Below, piece by piece: positions 38,685 to 47,839 of a stretch of 64,000 bases of DNA. The DNA is taken from positions 1,798,001-1,862,000 of the forward strand of contig NZ_CP014782.1 of the NCBI RefSeq assembly GCF_002005305.1, in the 5' to 3' direction. Made by a program: the position numbers and the translations under genes. The notes under the pieces were generated by a model, which worked only from the letters and a program-made list of their open reading frames with translations, was not told the origin of the DNA and did not search any database. Position 1 is the first letter of the stretch, and each line of letters opens with the position of its first letter. This stretch comes from Shewanella psychrophila. Its GTDB lineage: Bacteria > Pseudomonadota > Gammaproteobacteria > Enterobacterales > Shewanellaceae.

Positions 38685-40001
38685 ATGGCTTTAACTCAAG
38701 CAAAAAAACTCGGACTCACGAGTAAAATTCTTATTGGTATGGGTGGAGGTATCCTATTTGGATTGCTACTCAGAAACCTTTTCCCCGAAAGCACCTTTAT
38801 AAACGAATATATTACCGAAGGTTTTTTACACGTTATCGGTACCATATTTGTTTCCGGACTGAAAATGTTGGTCGTACCTTTGGTGTTTATTTCATTGGTA
38901 TGTGGAACATGTTCACTGAGTGACCCGTCAAAATTGGGCAGGCTCGGTGGTAAGACCATCGCCTTTTATCTATTCACCACGGCCATTGCCCTATCTGCGT
39001 CAATCTTAGTCGCCATCATGGTCCATCCAGGTAACGCTTCCTTGGTCAGTGAAGGCCTCACCTTCAATGCAAAAGAAGCCCCAAGCCTAGCAGAAGTGAT
39101 CATCAACATAGTCCCAACCAACCCACTGCATGCGATGAGTGAAGGCAATATGCTTCAAATCATCCTATTTGCGGTTATTTTTGGTTTTGCCATCTCGCAT
39201 ATAGGCGAGCGCGGTAAACGCGTTGCAGCGCTGTTTAACGACCTTAATGAAGTGATTATGCGTGTAGTTACACTAATAATGCAGCTTGCGCCATATGGTG
39301 TGTTTGCCTTGATGGCAAAATTGGCACTCACTTTGGGTCTCGAAACCTTCGGCAGCGTAGTAAAATATTTCTTCGTCGTCCTAGGTGTTCTTCTGCTTCA
39401 TGGATTCGTTGTCTATCCCACATTGCTTAAAGTGTTCTCAGGATTAAACCCGATAACCTTCATCCGCAAGATGCGCGATGTTCAGCTGTTTGCTTTTAGC
39501 ACCGCCAGTTCAAATGCGACTCTGCCAGTCACCATAGAAACTGCTGAGCACAGACTAGGTGTCGATAATAAAGTCGCCTCTTTTACTTTACCACTTGGCG
39601 CCACTATCAACATGGATGGTACGGCCATCATGCAAGGTGTTGCCACGGTATTTATCGCTCAGGTTTATGGCGTTGACTTAACCATCACAGATTACGCCAT
39701 GGTCGTTGTGACTGCGACGCTTGCATCTATCGGTACCGCAGGCGTGCCAGGTGTGGGTCTTATCATGTTAGCCATGGTACTTAACCAGGTGGGCCTTCCT
39801 GTTGAAGGTATCGCACTGATCATCGGCGTAGACAGACTACTCGACATGGTCCGCACCGCAGTCAATGTCACCGGCGACACGGTTGCCACTGTGGTCATCG
39901 CTAAATCTGAGGGTGAGTTCAACGAAGAGATCTTTAACGATACTCAAGCTGGCAAGACAGCGGGCAGCTTCAGAGAGCAAGTAAAGGGGCAAGAAGCTTA
40001 A
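38685..40001 (+). CDS. Dicarboxylate/amino acid:cation symporter (DAACS/GltP family)
   Basis: 438 residues, inner-membrane Na+ or H+ coupled transporter for dicarboxylates or acidic amino acids. Family hallmarks: the serine-containing hairpin TASSNATLPVTIE near 280, TLPLGATINMDGTAIMQGVATVFIAQ near 300, and GTAGVPGVG near 350 with DRLLDMVRTAVNVTGD near 385. About eight TM helices. Whether the substrate is glutamate, aspartate or C4-dicarboxylate cannot be decided. Confidence 0.93.
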   Translation: MALTQAKKLGLTSKILIGMGGGILFGLLLRNLFPESTFINEYITEGFLHVIGTIFVSGLKMLVVPLVFISLVCGTCSLSDPSKLGRLGGKTIAFYLFTTAIALSASILVAIMVHPGNASLVSEGLTFNAKEAPSLAEVIINIVPTNPLHAMSEGNMLQIILFAVIFGFAISHIGERGKRVAALFNDLNEVIMRVVTLIMQLAPYGVFALMAKLALTLGLETFGSVVKYFFVVLGVLLLHGFVVYPTLLKVFSGLNPITFIRKMRDVQLFAFSTASSNATLPVTIETAEHRLGVDNKVASFTLPLGATINMDGTAIMQGVATVFIAQVYGVDLTITDYAMVVVTATLASIGTAGVPGVGLIMLAMVLNQVGLPVEGIALIIGVDRLLDMVRTAVNVTGDTVATVVIAKSEGEFNEEIFNDTQAGKTAGSFREQVKGQEA

Positions 40002-40019
40002 GTACAGAGTTCTCTAGGA

Positions 40020-40043
40020 TGTGCGCTCCATAAGGGGCGCATT
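40020..40043 (+). terminator. Hairpin after the symporter gene
   Basis: TGCGCTCC-ATAA-GGGGCGCA, followed by a T/A-rich stretch but no pure T-run; probable terminator. Confidence 0.5.
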
Positions 40044-40089
40044 ATATATTCCAGACACAAAGTAAGTTTTTTGCCGTCCTTGGCAAACT

Positions 40090-40110
40090 TACATAAGTGT
40101 TCCAGACACA
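40090..40110 (+). repeat. CATAAGTGTTCCAGACACA repeat, copy 1
   Basis: A near-identical block (CATAAGTGTTCCGACACA) recurs at 62889-62907. Both copies directly precede a terminator hairpin; a shorter TTCCAGACACA also occurs near 40048. Confidence 0.5.
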
Positions 40111-40140
40111 GAAAGGCGTCCAATTGGACGCCTTTCTTTT
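40111..40140. terminator. Terminator between symporter and gsk
   Basis: Perfect stem GAAAGGCGTCC-AATT-GGACGCCTTTC followed by TTTTG on the plus strand; lies between convergent genes. Confidence 0.85.
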
Positions 40141-40176
40141 GTTTGATTTTTAAGAGGTTTATCTCGTACTAGAGAC

Positions 40177-41481
40177 TTATCTCTCCCAGTACGATTCTTC
40201 TAAGCTATCTTCACGCTCTGGTAAGCCACGTGAAAGGCGCGGGCTGTGCTGTGCAAGCACTTCATAGGCCACGCGATTAGCATACTTACAGATCTGTGAA
40301 AATGAGGAGTAACATAATCCATCACGCTTGTGTTTGCTCGAACCTGGCACATTAGCCTTATGGAAGGTATTCGATGCGAGGTCGTGTAGCAGTGCTGACA
40401 AGGCACCATCACCAGCGCCATTGGTGTTACGGATCTTCTCCGGACCGCCCATGTAAGGTGAAATGTGTGCGTAGACTTTAATCGGCTCATCACAGGCAGA
40501 TTTCAGCTTAGGGCGTGAAAACTCATACCGGTTAAACTCTGGAATAGAGCCAGGTAAAAGAGTATTACTGGTTTCACGTTTCTCTGCATTTTCGGTATAA
40601 CCAGCGGTATAGAGCCCGATTGGGCCGGCAGTGGTTAATACCATATCACACAGTTCAAGGGCGGCTTCACTGGCCTGAAGCGGATCTTTAAAGCCGGTTA
40701 GGGCTTCACCTTCATCCTCGTTCATCGCCAATATTGTCACGTTTTCCTTAATAAAAGCTTTCCACCACTCAGGGTCTTCTTCGATCAAGAAACGGGTACC
40801 TAAGGTCAACACCACAGCTACCCCGACCTCTTTGGCATACTCTATCGCAGTTAATGCAGCCTGTGTCATCTGATCGTCACCACTGGCTCTCATCAAGTAA
40901 GCCGTTAACACCAACGCCGAAGCCCCTTGTACCAAATCTTTATCGATATATTCTGGAGTTAACTTATCCATCGAGCCCTTGCTAATAGCAAAAGTACGCT
41001 CACCACACTCAGATATCAGAGTGAAACAGCGACCTATGGCACCGTCGACGGGCTGAAGATAATTTAAATCAACCTTAGAAGATGTGTTACACAGATAACG
41101 ATAGGCGTAGCTTCCAACTTCGATATTATTACTCATTACGCCGAACAAAACAGATCTGTCATCGGCAAGAATAGAATAGTTATGAACCGTATTGCCTATG
41201 GTGCCACCGGCGAATTCATCACTGATTAAACCACTTGTCTTAAGTTCAGAGTACAGAGCATGGGCACTGACATCATCAATCAGAGTCGAGTTGCCTTTAG
41301 GAAGTTGATAACGTTCGAGTAACTCATCGCCGACCTTAGCTTCGATGTCCACCAAGGTCTGATCGATCCCGGTAATATAAGTAGGAAATCGAAGCGGTTG
41401 CTGAGTGAGCTGAGCCAATAGCGGGTCACGGTTTTGGACGGGAAAATAGTGCTTGGACTTTCGTTGACCTGGAAACTTCAT
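40177..41481 (-). CDS. gsk: Inosine-guanosine kinase
   Basis: PfkB-family purine nucleoside salvage kinase. 434 residues, the usual Gsk length. The anion-hole/catalytic motif NTNGAGDGALSALLHD (Asp near 354) and the start MKFPGQRKSKHYFPV are characteristic. The N-terminal GGTIGNTVHNYSILADD loop contacts substrate in the family. Follows hemH on the same strand after a terminator-like hairpin. Confidence 0.94.
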   Translation of the reverse strand: MKFPGQRKSKHYFPVQNRDPLLAQLTQQPLRFPTYITGIDQTLVDIEAKVGDELLERYQLPKGNSTLIDDVSAHALYSELKTSGLISDEFAGGTIGNTVHNYSILADDRSVLFGVMSNNIEVGSYAYRYLCNTSSKVDLNYLQPVDGAIGRCFTLISECGERTFAISKGSMDKLTPEYIDKDLVQGASALVLTAYLMRASGDDQMTQAALTAIEYAKEVGVAVVLTLGTRFLIEEDPEWWKAFIKENVTILAMNEDEGEALTGFKDPLQASEAALELCDMVLTTAGPIGLYTAGYTENAEKRETSNTLLPGSIPEFNRYEFSRPKLKSACDEPIKVYAHISPYMGGPEKIRNTNGAGDGALSALLHDLASNTFHKANVPGSSKHKRDGLCYSSFSQICKYANRVAYEVLAQHSPRLSRGLPEREDSLEESYWER

Positions 41482-41558
41482 TTTGTGCTCTCAACTGTGG
41501 CAACATACTGGAGGCCGATTAAATTTAATCAGCCATACTGGGAATATAGTTCAAAACA

Positions 41559-41584
41559 ATTGGCCCTATCAAATTAGGGCCAAT
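41559..41584 (-). terminator. Terminator of hemH
   Basis: ATTGGCCCTA/TAGGGCCAAT, a 10-bp perfect stem followed on the minus strand by TGTTTTG; located between hemH and gsk. Confidence 0.65.
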
Positions 41585-41704
41585 AGAAACGGCGGCAGAT
41601 CCTACCACATGAGCCGATATACGCCAGTATCCAGTAGCGTATTTTGCCCTTTTTAAGGACGGATGTTGAGTGTATTAAGCAGTTTGCTCACTTCTAACAC
41701 AAAT

Positions 41705-42706
41705 TTAGTACCAACCTTGGCTCTGCTCTTTCACCAACTCTACTAAAAGCGCTATATGAGCAGGGTCAGTATTGAGACAAGGAATAAACGCATATCTCTC
41801 TCCCCCAGCTTCAATGAACATCTCTTTTCCACCGATAGAAAGCTCTTCGAGTGTTTCCAGACAATCTGCCGCAAAAGCCGGGCTGATAATATCCACCGAC
41901 TTCACGCCTTGAGCTGGTAAAGAGGTCAAGGTCTTGTCGGTCTGAGGTGTAAGCCACTCCTCTTTGCCAAATATTGACTGATAACAGAGCTGCCACTGGT
42001 CATCATTTAACCCCAACTCTTTAGCCAAGAGCTCAGAGGTTTTCTCGCAATGTTGCTGATAGGGGTCGCCTTCAGTCACATATCTAACTGGGATCCCATG
42101 AAACGACATAAGCAATTTTTCGGCTTGTCCATGCTGTTGCCAATGGGCTTTAACCGAACTGGCCAAGGCAGAAATATAGCCTGGATGCTGATAGTATTCT
42201 TTATTTAAACGAGTTTCAGGGATTTCTCTCCACCCCTTATACTCAGTGGCAATGGCATCAGACACTGCCGCCACGGTTGAGCATGAGTATTGCGGGTAAA
42301 GAGGCAGTACGATAATTTTTTCAACCCCTTGAGACTTGAGCTTATCTAGCCCTAAAGCCAGTGAAGGGTTACCGTAAGTCATACCCAACTCGACCGGTAT
42401 GCTCTGTCCAAATTCTTGGGCTAATCTGCCAGCAAGTTGCTCTCTCTGGCGCAGGCTCACGACCATCAAGGGCGAACCTTCATCCCACCATATAGATTGA
42501 TAGAGTTTTGCCACCTTAGATGGGCGAAAGTTAAGTATGACGCCGTTAAGAACAGGCTTCCAAATAAGGGGGTTGAGGTCGACGACTCTTGGATCGCTCA
42601 AGAACTGCTTTAGAAATGAACGTACATCTTTTGTTGTGGGTGTATCAGGCGTCCCTAAGTTAACCAGAAGCACACCGAATGCCGGGGTAGTTTTGCTCAA
42701 AATCAC
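41705..42706 (-). CDS. hemH: Ferrochelatase
   Basis: Inserts Fe2+ into protoporphyrin IX to make haem. 333 residues. The N-terminal AFGVLLVNLGTPDTPTTKDVRSFL is characteristic; catalytic His in SFHGIPVRYV near 202, and Glu in DCLETLEELSI near 280. The start is uncertain between a GTG at 42706 and a TTG at 42700, both near a GAGAG. Lies between adk and gsk, the usual cluster. Confidence 0.95.
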   Translation of the reverse strand: MILSKTTPAFGVLLVNLGTPDTPTTKDVRSFLKQFLSDPRVVDLNPLIWKPVLNGVILNFRPSKVAKLYQSIWWDEGSPLMVVSLRQREQLAGRLAQEFGQSIPVELGMTYGNPSLALGLDKLKSQGVEKIIVLPLYPQYSCSTVAAVSDAIATEYKGWREIPETRLNKEYYQHPGYISALASSVKAHWQQHGQAEKLLMSFHGIPVRYVTEGDPYQQHCEKTSELLAKELGLNDDQWQLCYQSIFGKEEWLTPQTDKTLTSLPAQGVKSVDIISPAFAADCLETLEELSIGGKEMFIEAGGERYAFIPCLNTDPAHIALLVELVKEQSQGWY

Positions 42707-42754
42707 TCTCTTATAATGTCAATACGCTTTGTTAGGCTAACATTCAAAATCACA

Positions 42755-42783
42755 TAAAAAAAGCCCACCTAAGTGAGCTTTTT
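42755..42783 (-). terminator. adk terminator
   Basis: AAGCTCAC-TTAG-GTGGGCTT with G-U pairs, followed by seven T on the minus strand, 40 bases after the adk stop. Confidence 0.8.
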
Positions 42784-42827
42784 AAAATATGAGAACTAGC
42801 TCATATACTGATAAAGAGCCAATAGCT

Positions 42828-43472
42828 TTAGCTTAACGCAGCTACGATCTCTTTACTGACTGCGGCCACAGCCTGTGTGCCGTCAAACTTGCTGTATGTC
42901 GCCTGACCAGATGCTGCGACTTTTCCGTAATACTCTACTAATGGCTTAGTCTGCTCATGGTAGATTTCCAGGCGCTTGCGTACAGTAGACTCTTCATCAT
43001 CTGGACGGATAGCCAGGTCTTCACCGGTAACATCATCCTTACCTTCAACCTTTGGCTGGTTGAAAACAATATGATAAACACGGCCAGAACCAGGATGAAC
43101 ACGACGACCCGCCATACGCTTAACGATCTCTTCGTCTGGCACATCAATTTCTACCACGTGGTCAATATTAATGCCACTGGCAGCCATAGCATCGGCCTGT
43201 GGGATAGTACGAGGGAAACCATCGAGCAAGAAGCCTTTGGTACAATCATCTTGAGCTACACGCTCTTTTACTAAACCAATAATGAGCTCATCTGAGACCA
43301 ACTGACCAGCATCCATCACTTTCTTGGCTTCTAAACCAAGAGACGTTCCAGCTTTAACTGCTGCACGTAGCATATCGCCCGTAGAAATTTGTGGAATACC
43401 GTACTTTTCCATGATGAACTGGGCCTGGGTACCTTTGCCGGCACCTGGGGCACCTAATAACATGATGCGCAT
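42828..43472 (-). CDS. adk: Adenylate kinase
   Basis: Interconverts ATP+AMP and 2 ADP. 214 residues, the long bacterial form with LID domain. P-loop LLGAPGAGKGTQAQF at 5-19, FLLDGFPRT near 85, and LID segment near 123-160 without zinc cysteines (RVHPGSGRVYHIVF), as in other Gammaproteobacteria. Confidence 0.98.
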   Translation of the reverse strand: MRIMLLGAPGAGKGTQAQFIMEKYGIPQISTGDMLRAAVKAGTSLGLEAKKVMDAGQLVSDELIIGLVKERVAQDDCTKGFLLDGFPRTIPQADAMAASGINIDHVVEIDVPDEEIVKRMAGRRVHPGSGRVYHIVFNQPKVEGKDDVTGEDLAIRPDDEESTVRKRLEIYHEQTKPLVEYYGKVAASGQATYSKFDGTQAVAAVSKEIVAALS

Positions 43473-43667
43473 CTCGAGAGTCCTCTTATTTCACATAGTT
43501 TTATCATTGGCGGCGATTTTCGCATAATTAACCGCTATTTTGAAGGGGAAGAAACAGTTTTAAGCCAGTTAGTCATTAGACATTGGCCTGATAGACATTC
43601 ATTTTTAACCAGGCCAAGTGGATTCTGTCCATTCTGTTTAATTTCAGCGCTGCTTTTTCACTCAATA

Positions 43668-44513
43668 TCAATACAATAAACTGTATAACTTACGACGATA
43701 CTGATTAGCCAGCTGATTTCCCTGACCCAATGCAGTCAATATTTCCAGAAAGAGTTTCTTAGCATCACCATTCTCAAGCGAAATATCTTTAGATAGAGGA
43801 GCAAACAGCAGTGCTAGCGCTTCTTCATCTCTTTTCGCCTGATGAAGCGCCTTAACTAGCTCTAGCAATAGAGAGACATTATCGGGCTCACTATCACAAG
43901 CTTGCTGTAAATTACGGATCTCCGGGGTATCGGCAGCATCCAAAGCCAGTGCGATTTTAGCTTTAAGGGTTTGATAATAGCTGGTCTGATCGGCAAGGCC
44001 CACACTGTCTAACAACTCACCCGCTAAGGAAAAGTCACCCGCCATCAGTTCAGCATCGGCGTACACTAAGGCGATTTCAGCATTTGGCGATTCGCTATAG
44101 GCTTCCCTTAACAAGTGGAGTGCCGACTGAAAGTCTTCATCCACGAGTAATGCCTTGGCTTGGTTGAGCTTAAGCTGCCACTGTGCCGGAAGATGCTTAT
44201 CTAACATCTCGGTGATTTGTCTTTCTTCTTGCAGACCCGCAAAACCATCTATTGGCTTGCCTTCACTAAGCACTAGGGTCGTGGGGAGATTCTGAATTTG
44301 AAAATAATTAGCGATCTCCATCTCGCTGTCACAATCAACTTTTGCTAACACAAAACGGCCAGCTTGTTTCTGGGCCATGGAGACTAATGTCTGGCTTAAA
44401 GTGATACTTTCCGGGCTTTGATTAGACCAGAAACAGAGCACGACAACTTGCTCTGTCGATGCATCAACAACTTGCTGAATATTCTCTTTGGTTAGATCTA
44501 AAACTGTTTCCAT
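43668..44513 (-). CDS. cnoX: CnoX/YbbN thioredoxin-fold co-chaperone
   Basis: 281 residues from the ATG at 44513, which has AGGA five bases upstream; a frame extending to 44621 adds 36 unrelated residues. N-terminal thioredoxin domain in which the active-site dithiol is lost: VVVLCFWSNQSPES, so no redox Cys pair, as in the family. A C-terminal TPR-like helical half (residues about 120-280) follows. In E. coli CnoX/YbbN protects substrates and transfers them to GroEL/DnaK during hypochlorite stress. Located near htpG, another chaperone. Confidence 0.87.
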   Translation of the reverse strand: METVLDLTKENIQQVVDASTEQVVVLCFWSNQSPESITLSQTLVSMAQKQAGRFVLAKVDCDSEMEIANYFQIQNLPTTLVLSEGKPIDGFAGLQEERQITEMLDKHLPAQWQLKLNQAKALLVDEDFQSALHLLREAYSESPNAEIALVYADAELMAGDFSLAGELLDSVGLADQTSYYQTLKAKIALALDAADTPEIRNLQQACDSEPDNVSLLLELVKALHQAKRDEEALALLFAPLSKDISLENGDAKKLFLEILTALGQGNQLANQYRRKLYSLLY

Positions 44514-44604
44514 AACAATCCTGTTATCTTTTATATGGCATTCTACCCCGTTCTCGTCTCTATAAGGCCTAAGCTTTTGGGGCGAATGATAGATGCAGCA
44601 GATA

Positions 44605-44653
44605 TAAAAAAGGCAGAACACTAATACTACCTATGGTACTAGCTGCTCTGCCT
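44605..44653 (-). terminator. htpG terminator
   Basis: AGGCAGA/TCTGCCT outer stem with a paired inner arm, followed by six T on the minus strand. Confidence 0.75.
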
Positions 44654-44672
44654 TCTCAATGACAATGGCTTA

Positions 44673-46589
44673 TTACTTAAGTTTAGCCAACAACATCTGG
44701 TTCATCAGCTTAATGAAAGCTGAAGGATCTGCTAGGCTACCTTTCTCTGATAATTGGGCCTGTTGTAGCAATAACTCGGTCCACTGAGTAAATACTGCTT
44801 CATCTTGCTCGTCATCAAGACGCGCAACCAAAGGATGCTCAGGGTTAATCTCAAATGTAGGCTTACTTTCCGGTACAGCTTGTCCGGCAGCTTCCATCAA
44901 CTTAATCATCTGAGTCGACATTTCACCTTCACCCGCCACAACACAAGCTGGGGTATCGGTAAGACGAGTGGTCACTTTCACTGCAGACACCTTGTCACCC
45001 AGTGAATCCTTAACGCGTTTAACCAAGCCTTCAGACTCAGTTTCCATCTTCTCTTGGGCTTCTTTCTCACCTGCATCTTCAAGATCACCAAGCTCAAGAT
45101 CACCACGAGTTACCGAGTGAAGCTGCTTACCATCGAAATCTGTAAGGTGGTTGATCAACCACTCATCGATGCGCTCAGACATCAAGAGGACTTCGATACC
45201 TTTCTTACGGAGTAACTCAAGATGCGGGCTATTGGCAGCCGCTTCGTGGCTATCGGCAACGATATAGTAAATCTTGTTTTGGCCTTCCTGCATACGACCG
45301 ATGTAATCGGCTAGCGAAACTGTCGGTGCAGCACCTTCTGTATGAGTCGATGCAAAGCGTAGCAAGCCAGCAATACGCTCCTTATTCGCCATATCTTCGG
45401 CAGGGCCTTCTTTTAGAACCTGACCGAATTCAGCCCAGAATGTCTGATATTTCTCAGCATCGTTTTTAGCCAGTTTTTCTAGCATGCTGAGAACGCGCTT
45501 AGTCACTGCGGTTCTAAGTGCTGTGGTCACTTTATTGTCTTGTAATATTTCACGAGACACGTTCAATGGCAGATCGTTTGAGTCGATGAGTCCTTGAACA
45601 AAACGCAGGTAGCTAGGCATAAACTGCTCTGCATCGTCCATGACGAACACACGCTGAACAAATAATTTCAAACCATGCTTACGGTCACGGTTCCACATGT
45701 CCCAAGGTGCTTTGGCTGGGATATAAAGCAAGCTAGTGTATTCTTGCTTACCTTCAACACGGTTGTGGCTCCACAACAATGGGTCGGTAAAATCGTGGGA
45801 AATATGCTTATAAAACTCTTCATACTCCTCTTTAGAGATATCACTCTTGTTACGGGTCCAAAGCGCAGTCGCCTTGTTCATAGGCTTCCATGAACCTTCG
45901 ACTGCCGCCACGGCTTCTTGATCATCAGAAGCTTCAATCGCCGGCGTACCCTCTTCGAACATTTCAACAGGGACAGAGATATGATCTGAGTATTTAGTGA
46001 TAATAGAACGCAGACGATAGTCATCGGCAAACTCTTGCTCTTCTTTACGAAGATGCAAGACAATTTCGGTTCCACGAGTCTCTTTAGTGATATTGTCTAC
46101 AGTAAAATCACCTTCTCCCGCCGACTCCCATAACACGCCTTCATCTGCGCTGTGGCCAGCGGCACGAGTACGCACAGTGACTTTATCGGCAACGATGAAT
46201 GAAGAATAGAAGCCCACACCAAACTGACCAATAAGTTGTGAATCCTTAGTGTCATCACCGGATAGGTTATTGAAAAACTCTGCCGTACCCGACTTAGCAA
46301 TAGTGCCTAAATGCTCAATCACACCGTCGCGTGTCATGCCAATGCCATTATCACTGATGGTAATAGTGCCTTTGTCTTTATCGGCACTAATACGCACGCT
46401 CAGCTCGCCATCACCTTCATAGAGAGCATCATTAGTCAGTGCTTCATAACGTAGCTTATCTGCAGCATCGGCAGCGTTGGAAACCAATTCACGCAAGAAA
46501 ATCTCTTTGTTGGAGTATAAAGAGTGAATCATCAAATTTAGTAGTTGCTTGACTTCAGTTTGAAAGCCATGAGTTTCTTGTTGTGACAT
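44673..46589 (-). CDS. htpG: Hsp90 chaperone HtpG
   Basis: Cytosolic Hsp90 homologue, 638 residues. GHKL ATPase domain motifs: RELVSNAADAADKLRYEAL, ISDNGIGM, GTIAKSGT and GQFGVGFYSSF in the first 130 residues; then middle and C-terminal dimer domains. Strong start MSQQETHGFQTEVKQLLNLM. Monocistronic between recR and cnoX on the same strand. Confidence 0.97.
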   Translation of the reverse strand: MSQQETHGFQTEVKQLLNLMIHSLYSNKEIFLRELVSNAADAADKLRYEALTNDALYEGDGELSVRISADKDKGTITISDNGIGMTRDGVIEHLGTIAKSGTAEFFNNLSGDDTKDSQLIGQFGVGFYSSFIVADKVTVRTRAAGHSADEGVLWESAGEGDFTVDNITKETRGTEIVLHLRKEEQEFADDYRLRSIITKYSDHISVPVEMFEEGTPAIEASDDQEAVAAVEGSWKPMNKATALWTRNKSDISKEEYEEFYKHISHDFTDPLLWSHNRVEGKQEYTSLLYIPAKAPWDMWNRDRKHGLKLFVQRVFVMDDAEQFMPSYLRFVQGLIDSNDLPLNVSREILQDNKVTTALRTAVTKRVLSMLEKLAKNDAEKYQTFWAEFGQVLKEGPAEDMANKERIAGLLRFASTHTEGAAPTVSLADYIGRMQEGQNKIYYIVADSHEAAANSPHLELLRKKGIEVLLMSERIDEWLINHLTDFDGKQLHSVTRGDLELGDLEDAGEKEAQEKMETESEGLVKRVKDSLGDKVSAVKVTTRLTDTPACVVAGEGEMSTQMIKLMEAAGQAVPESKPTFEINPEHPLVARLDDEQDEAVFTQWTELLLQQAQLSEKGSLADPSAFIKLMNQMLLAKLK

Positions 46590-46732
46590 GGTTTGTTCCT
46601 TTATTGTATTTCACAAAGCCTAATTCTTTATGGACTTAAGCTTTTTACTAAGCAAAGTTCATTATGCAATTAGAGATGGGGCTGGAATTCGGCATTTCAA
46701 GGGGAAAGAGATAACAGAGGTTTAAATGGCTA

Positions 46733-46770
46733 AAAAAAATCCAGTATTGCCGAAACAAACACTGGATTTT
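46733..46770 (-). terminator. Terminator of the dnaX-ybaB-recR unit
   Basis: AAAATCCAGT/ACTGGATTTT stem, followed by T on the minus strand (eight T counting the stem end). Confidence 0.75.
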
Positions 46771-46808
46771 CTTGTTCTGAAAAACAGAACCGTAAAATAA
46801 CTTAAAAC

Positions 46809-47408
46809 TTACAGAGGAAGACGGCCATTGAAAGAAAGCGCTAACGTCGTGCTATCAACATACTCAAGTTCACCGCCAACAGGAACACCATGAGCGATAC
46901 GGCTCACTATGACTTGGTGGCTCTTGGCCATATCCGCGATAAAATGCGCCGTTGCATCCCCTTCCACAGTTGGATTAGTGGCTAAGATCAATTCGGACAC
47001 CTCACCAGAGGCAAGGTGCTCTTCTAGTAAAGCTAATCCAAGTTCATCAGGCCCAATACCATCTAGTGGTGACAAGTGCCCAAGCAGAACAAAGTAACGC
47101 CCGGAAAAGTGACCACCAGCCTCGATGGCAAGTACATCGGCCGGAGTTTCAACCACACAAATCACCTGAGATTGTCCACGTTTATGGCTAGCACAAATGG
47201 GACAATGAACCTCTTCGGTAAAGGTGCGACAGGATTGACAGTGACCCACATCGCTCATGGCTTTTGACAGCGCATGACCTAGGGATTGACCAGCTTTACG
47301 ATCCCGTTCCAGTAGCTGAAACGCCATACGCTGAGCGGATTTTGGACCGACTCCGGGCAAACATTTCAGTGCTTGGATCAACTCATCGACGAGAGGACTA
47401 AATTTCAT
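46809..47408 (-). CDS. recR: Recombination mediator RecR
   Basis: Forms the RecOR/RecFR complex that loads RecA at gaps. 199 residues: helix-hairpin-helix LKCLPGVGPKSAQRMAF, a Cys4 zinc finger (CQSCRTF...CPIC near 57-72), and a Toprim domain (VICVVETPADVLAIE, then GRYFVLLGHLSPLDG). 17 bases after ybaB, in the standard dnaX-ybaB-recR operon. Confidence 0.97.
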   Translation of the reverse strand: MKFSPLVDELIQALKCLPGVGPKSAQRMAFQLLERDRKAGQSLGHALSKAMSDVGHCQSCRTFTEEVHCPICASHKRGQSQVICVVETPADVLAIEAGGHFSGRYFVLLGHLSPLDGIGPDELGLALLEEHLASGEVSELILATNPTVEGDATAHFIADMAKSHQVIVSRIAHGVPVGGELEYVDSTTLALSFNGRLPL

Positions 47409-47425
47409 CTGCTATCGATACTCGT

Positions 47426-47755
47426 CTAAAACGGCATCTTCATGCCAGGTGGTAGCTGCATGCCACCCGTAACTTCAGCCATTCTCTCTTTTTGGTTCTC
47501 TTCAACCCGGCGAGCCGCGTCGTTACATGCTGCAGCGATAAGATCTTCTAGCATCTCTTTATCGTCTTCTAACAGGCTAGGATCGATATCCACTTTACGT
47601 ACACTGTGAGAACCTGTCATGGTCACTTTAACAAGGCCAGCACCGGCTTCACCGGTCACTTCCATACGCGCAATTTCTTCCTGCACTTTAGCCATCTTGT
47701 CTTGCATCTGCTGGGCCTGCTTCATCAGGTTACCCATACCGCCTTTTCCAAACAT
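47426..47755 (-). CDS. ybaB: Nucleoid-associated protein YbaB/EbfC
   Basis: Small DNA-binding dimer, 109 residues, with the usual start FGKGGMGNLMKQAQQMQDKM, a central beta-hairpin and a C-terminal helix. In operon between dnaX and recR. Confidence 0.95.
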   Translation of the reverse strand: MFGKGGMGNLMKQAQQMQDKMAKVQEEIARMEVTGEAGAGLVKVTMTGSHSVRKVDIDPSLLEDDKEMLEDLIAAACNDAARRVEENQKERMAEVTGGMQLPPGMKMPF

Positions 47756-47839
47756 ATCTATTTCTCTTCAATTAAGGGTCGAATAAAGTTGGCTCATCTT
47801 ACTTAAATAATGTCGATAATCAATCAAAGCCGTACAAAC

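Noticed and set aside
41559..41584. Hairpin as a possible riboswitch for gsk
   Set aside because: It sits right after hemH, has a simple stem with a T-rich end on the minus strand, and no conserved riboswitch features.
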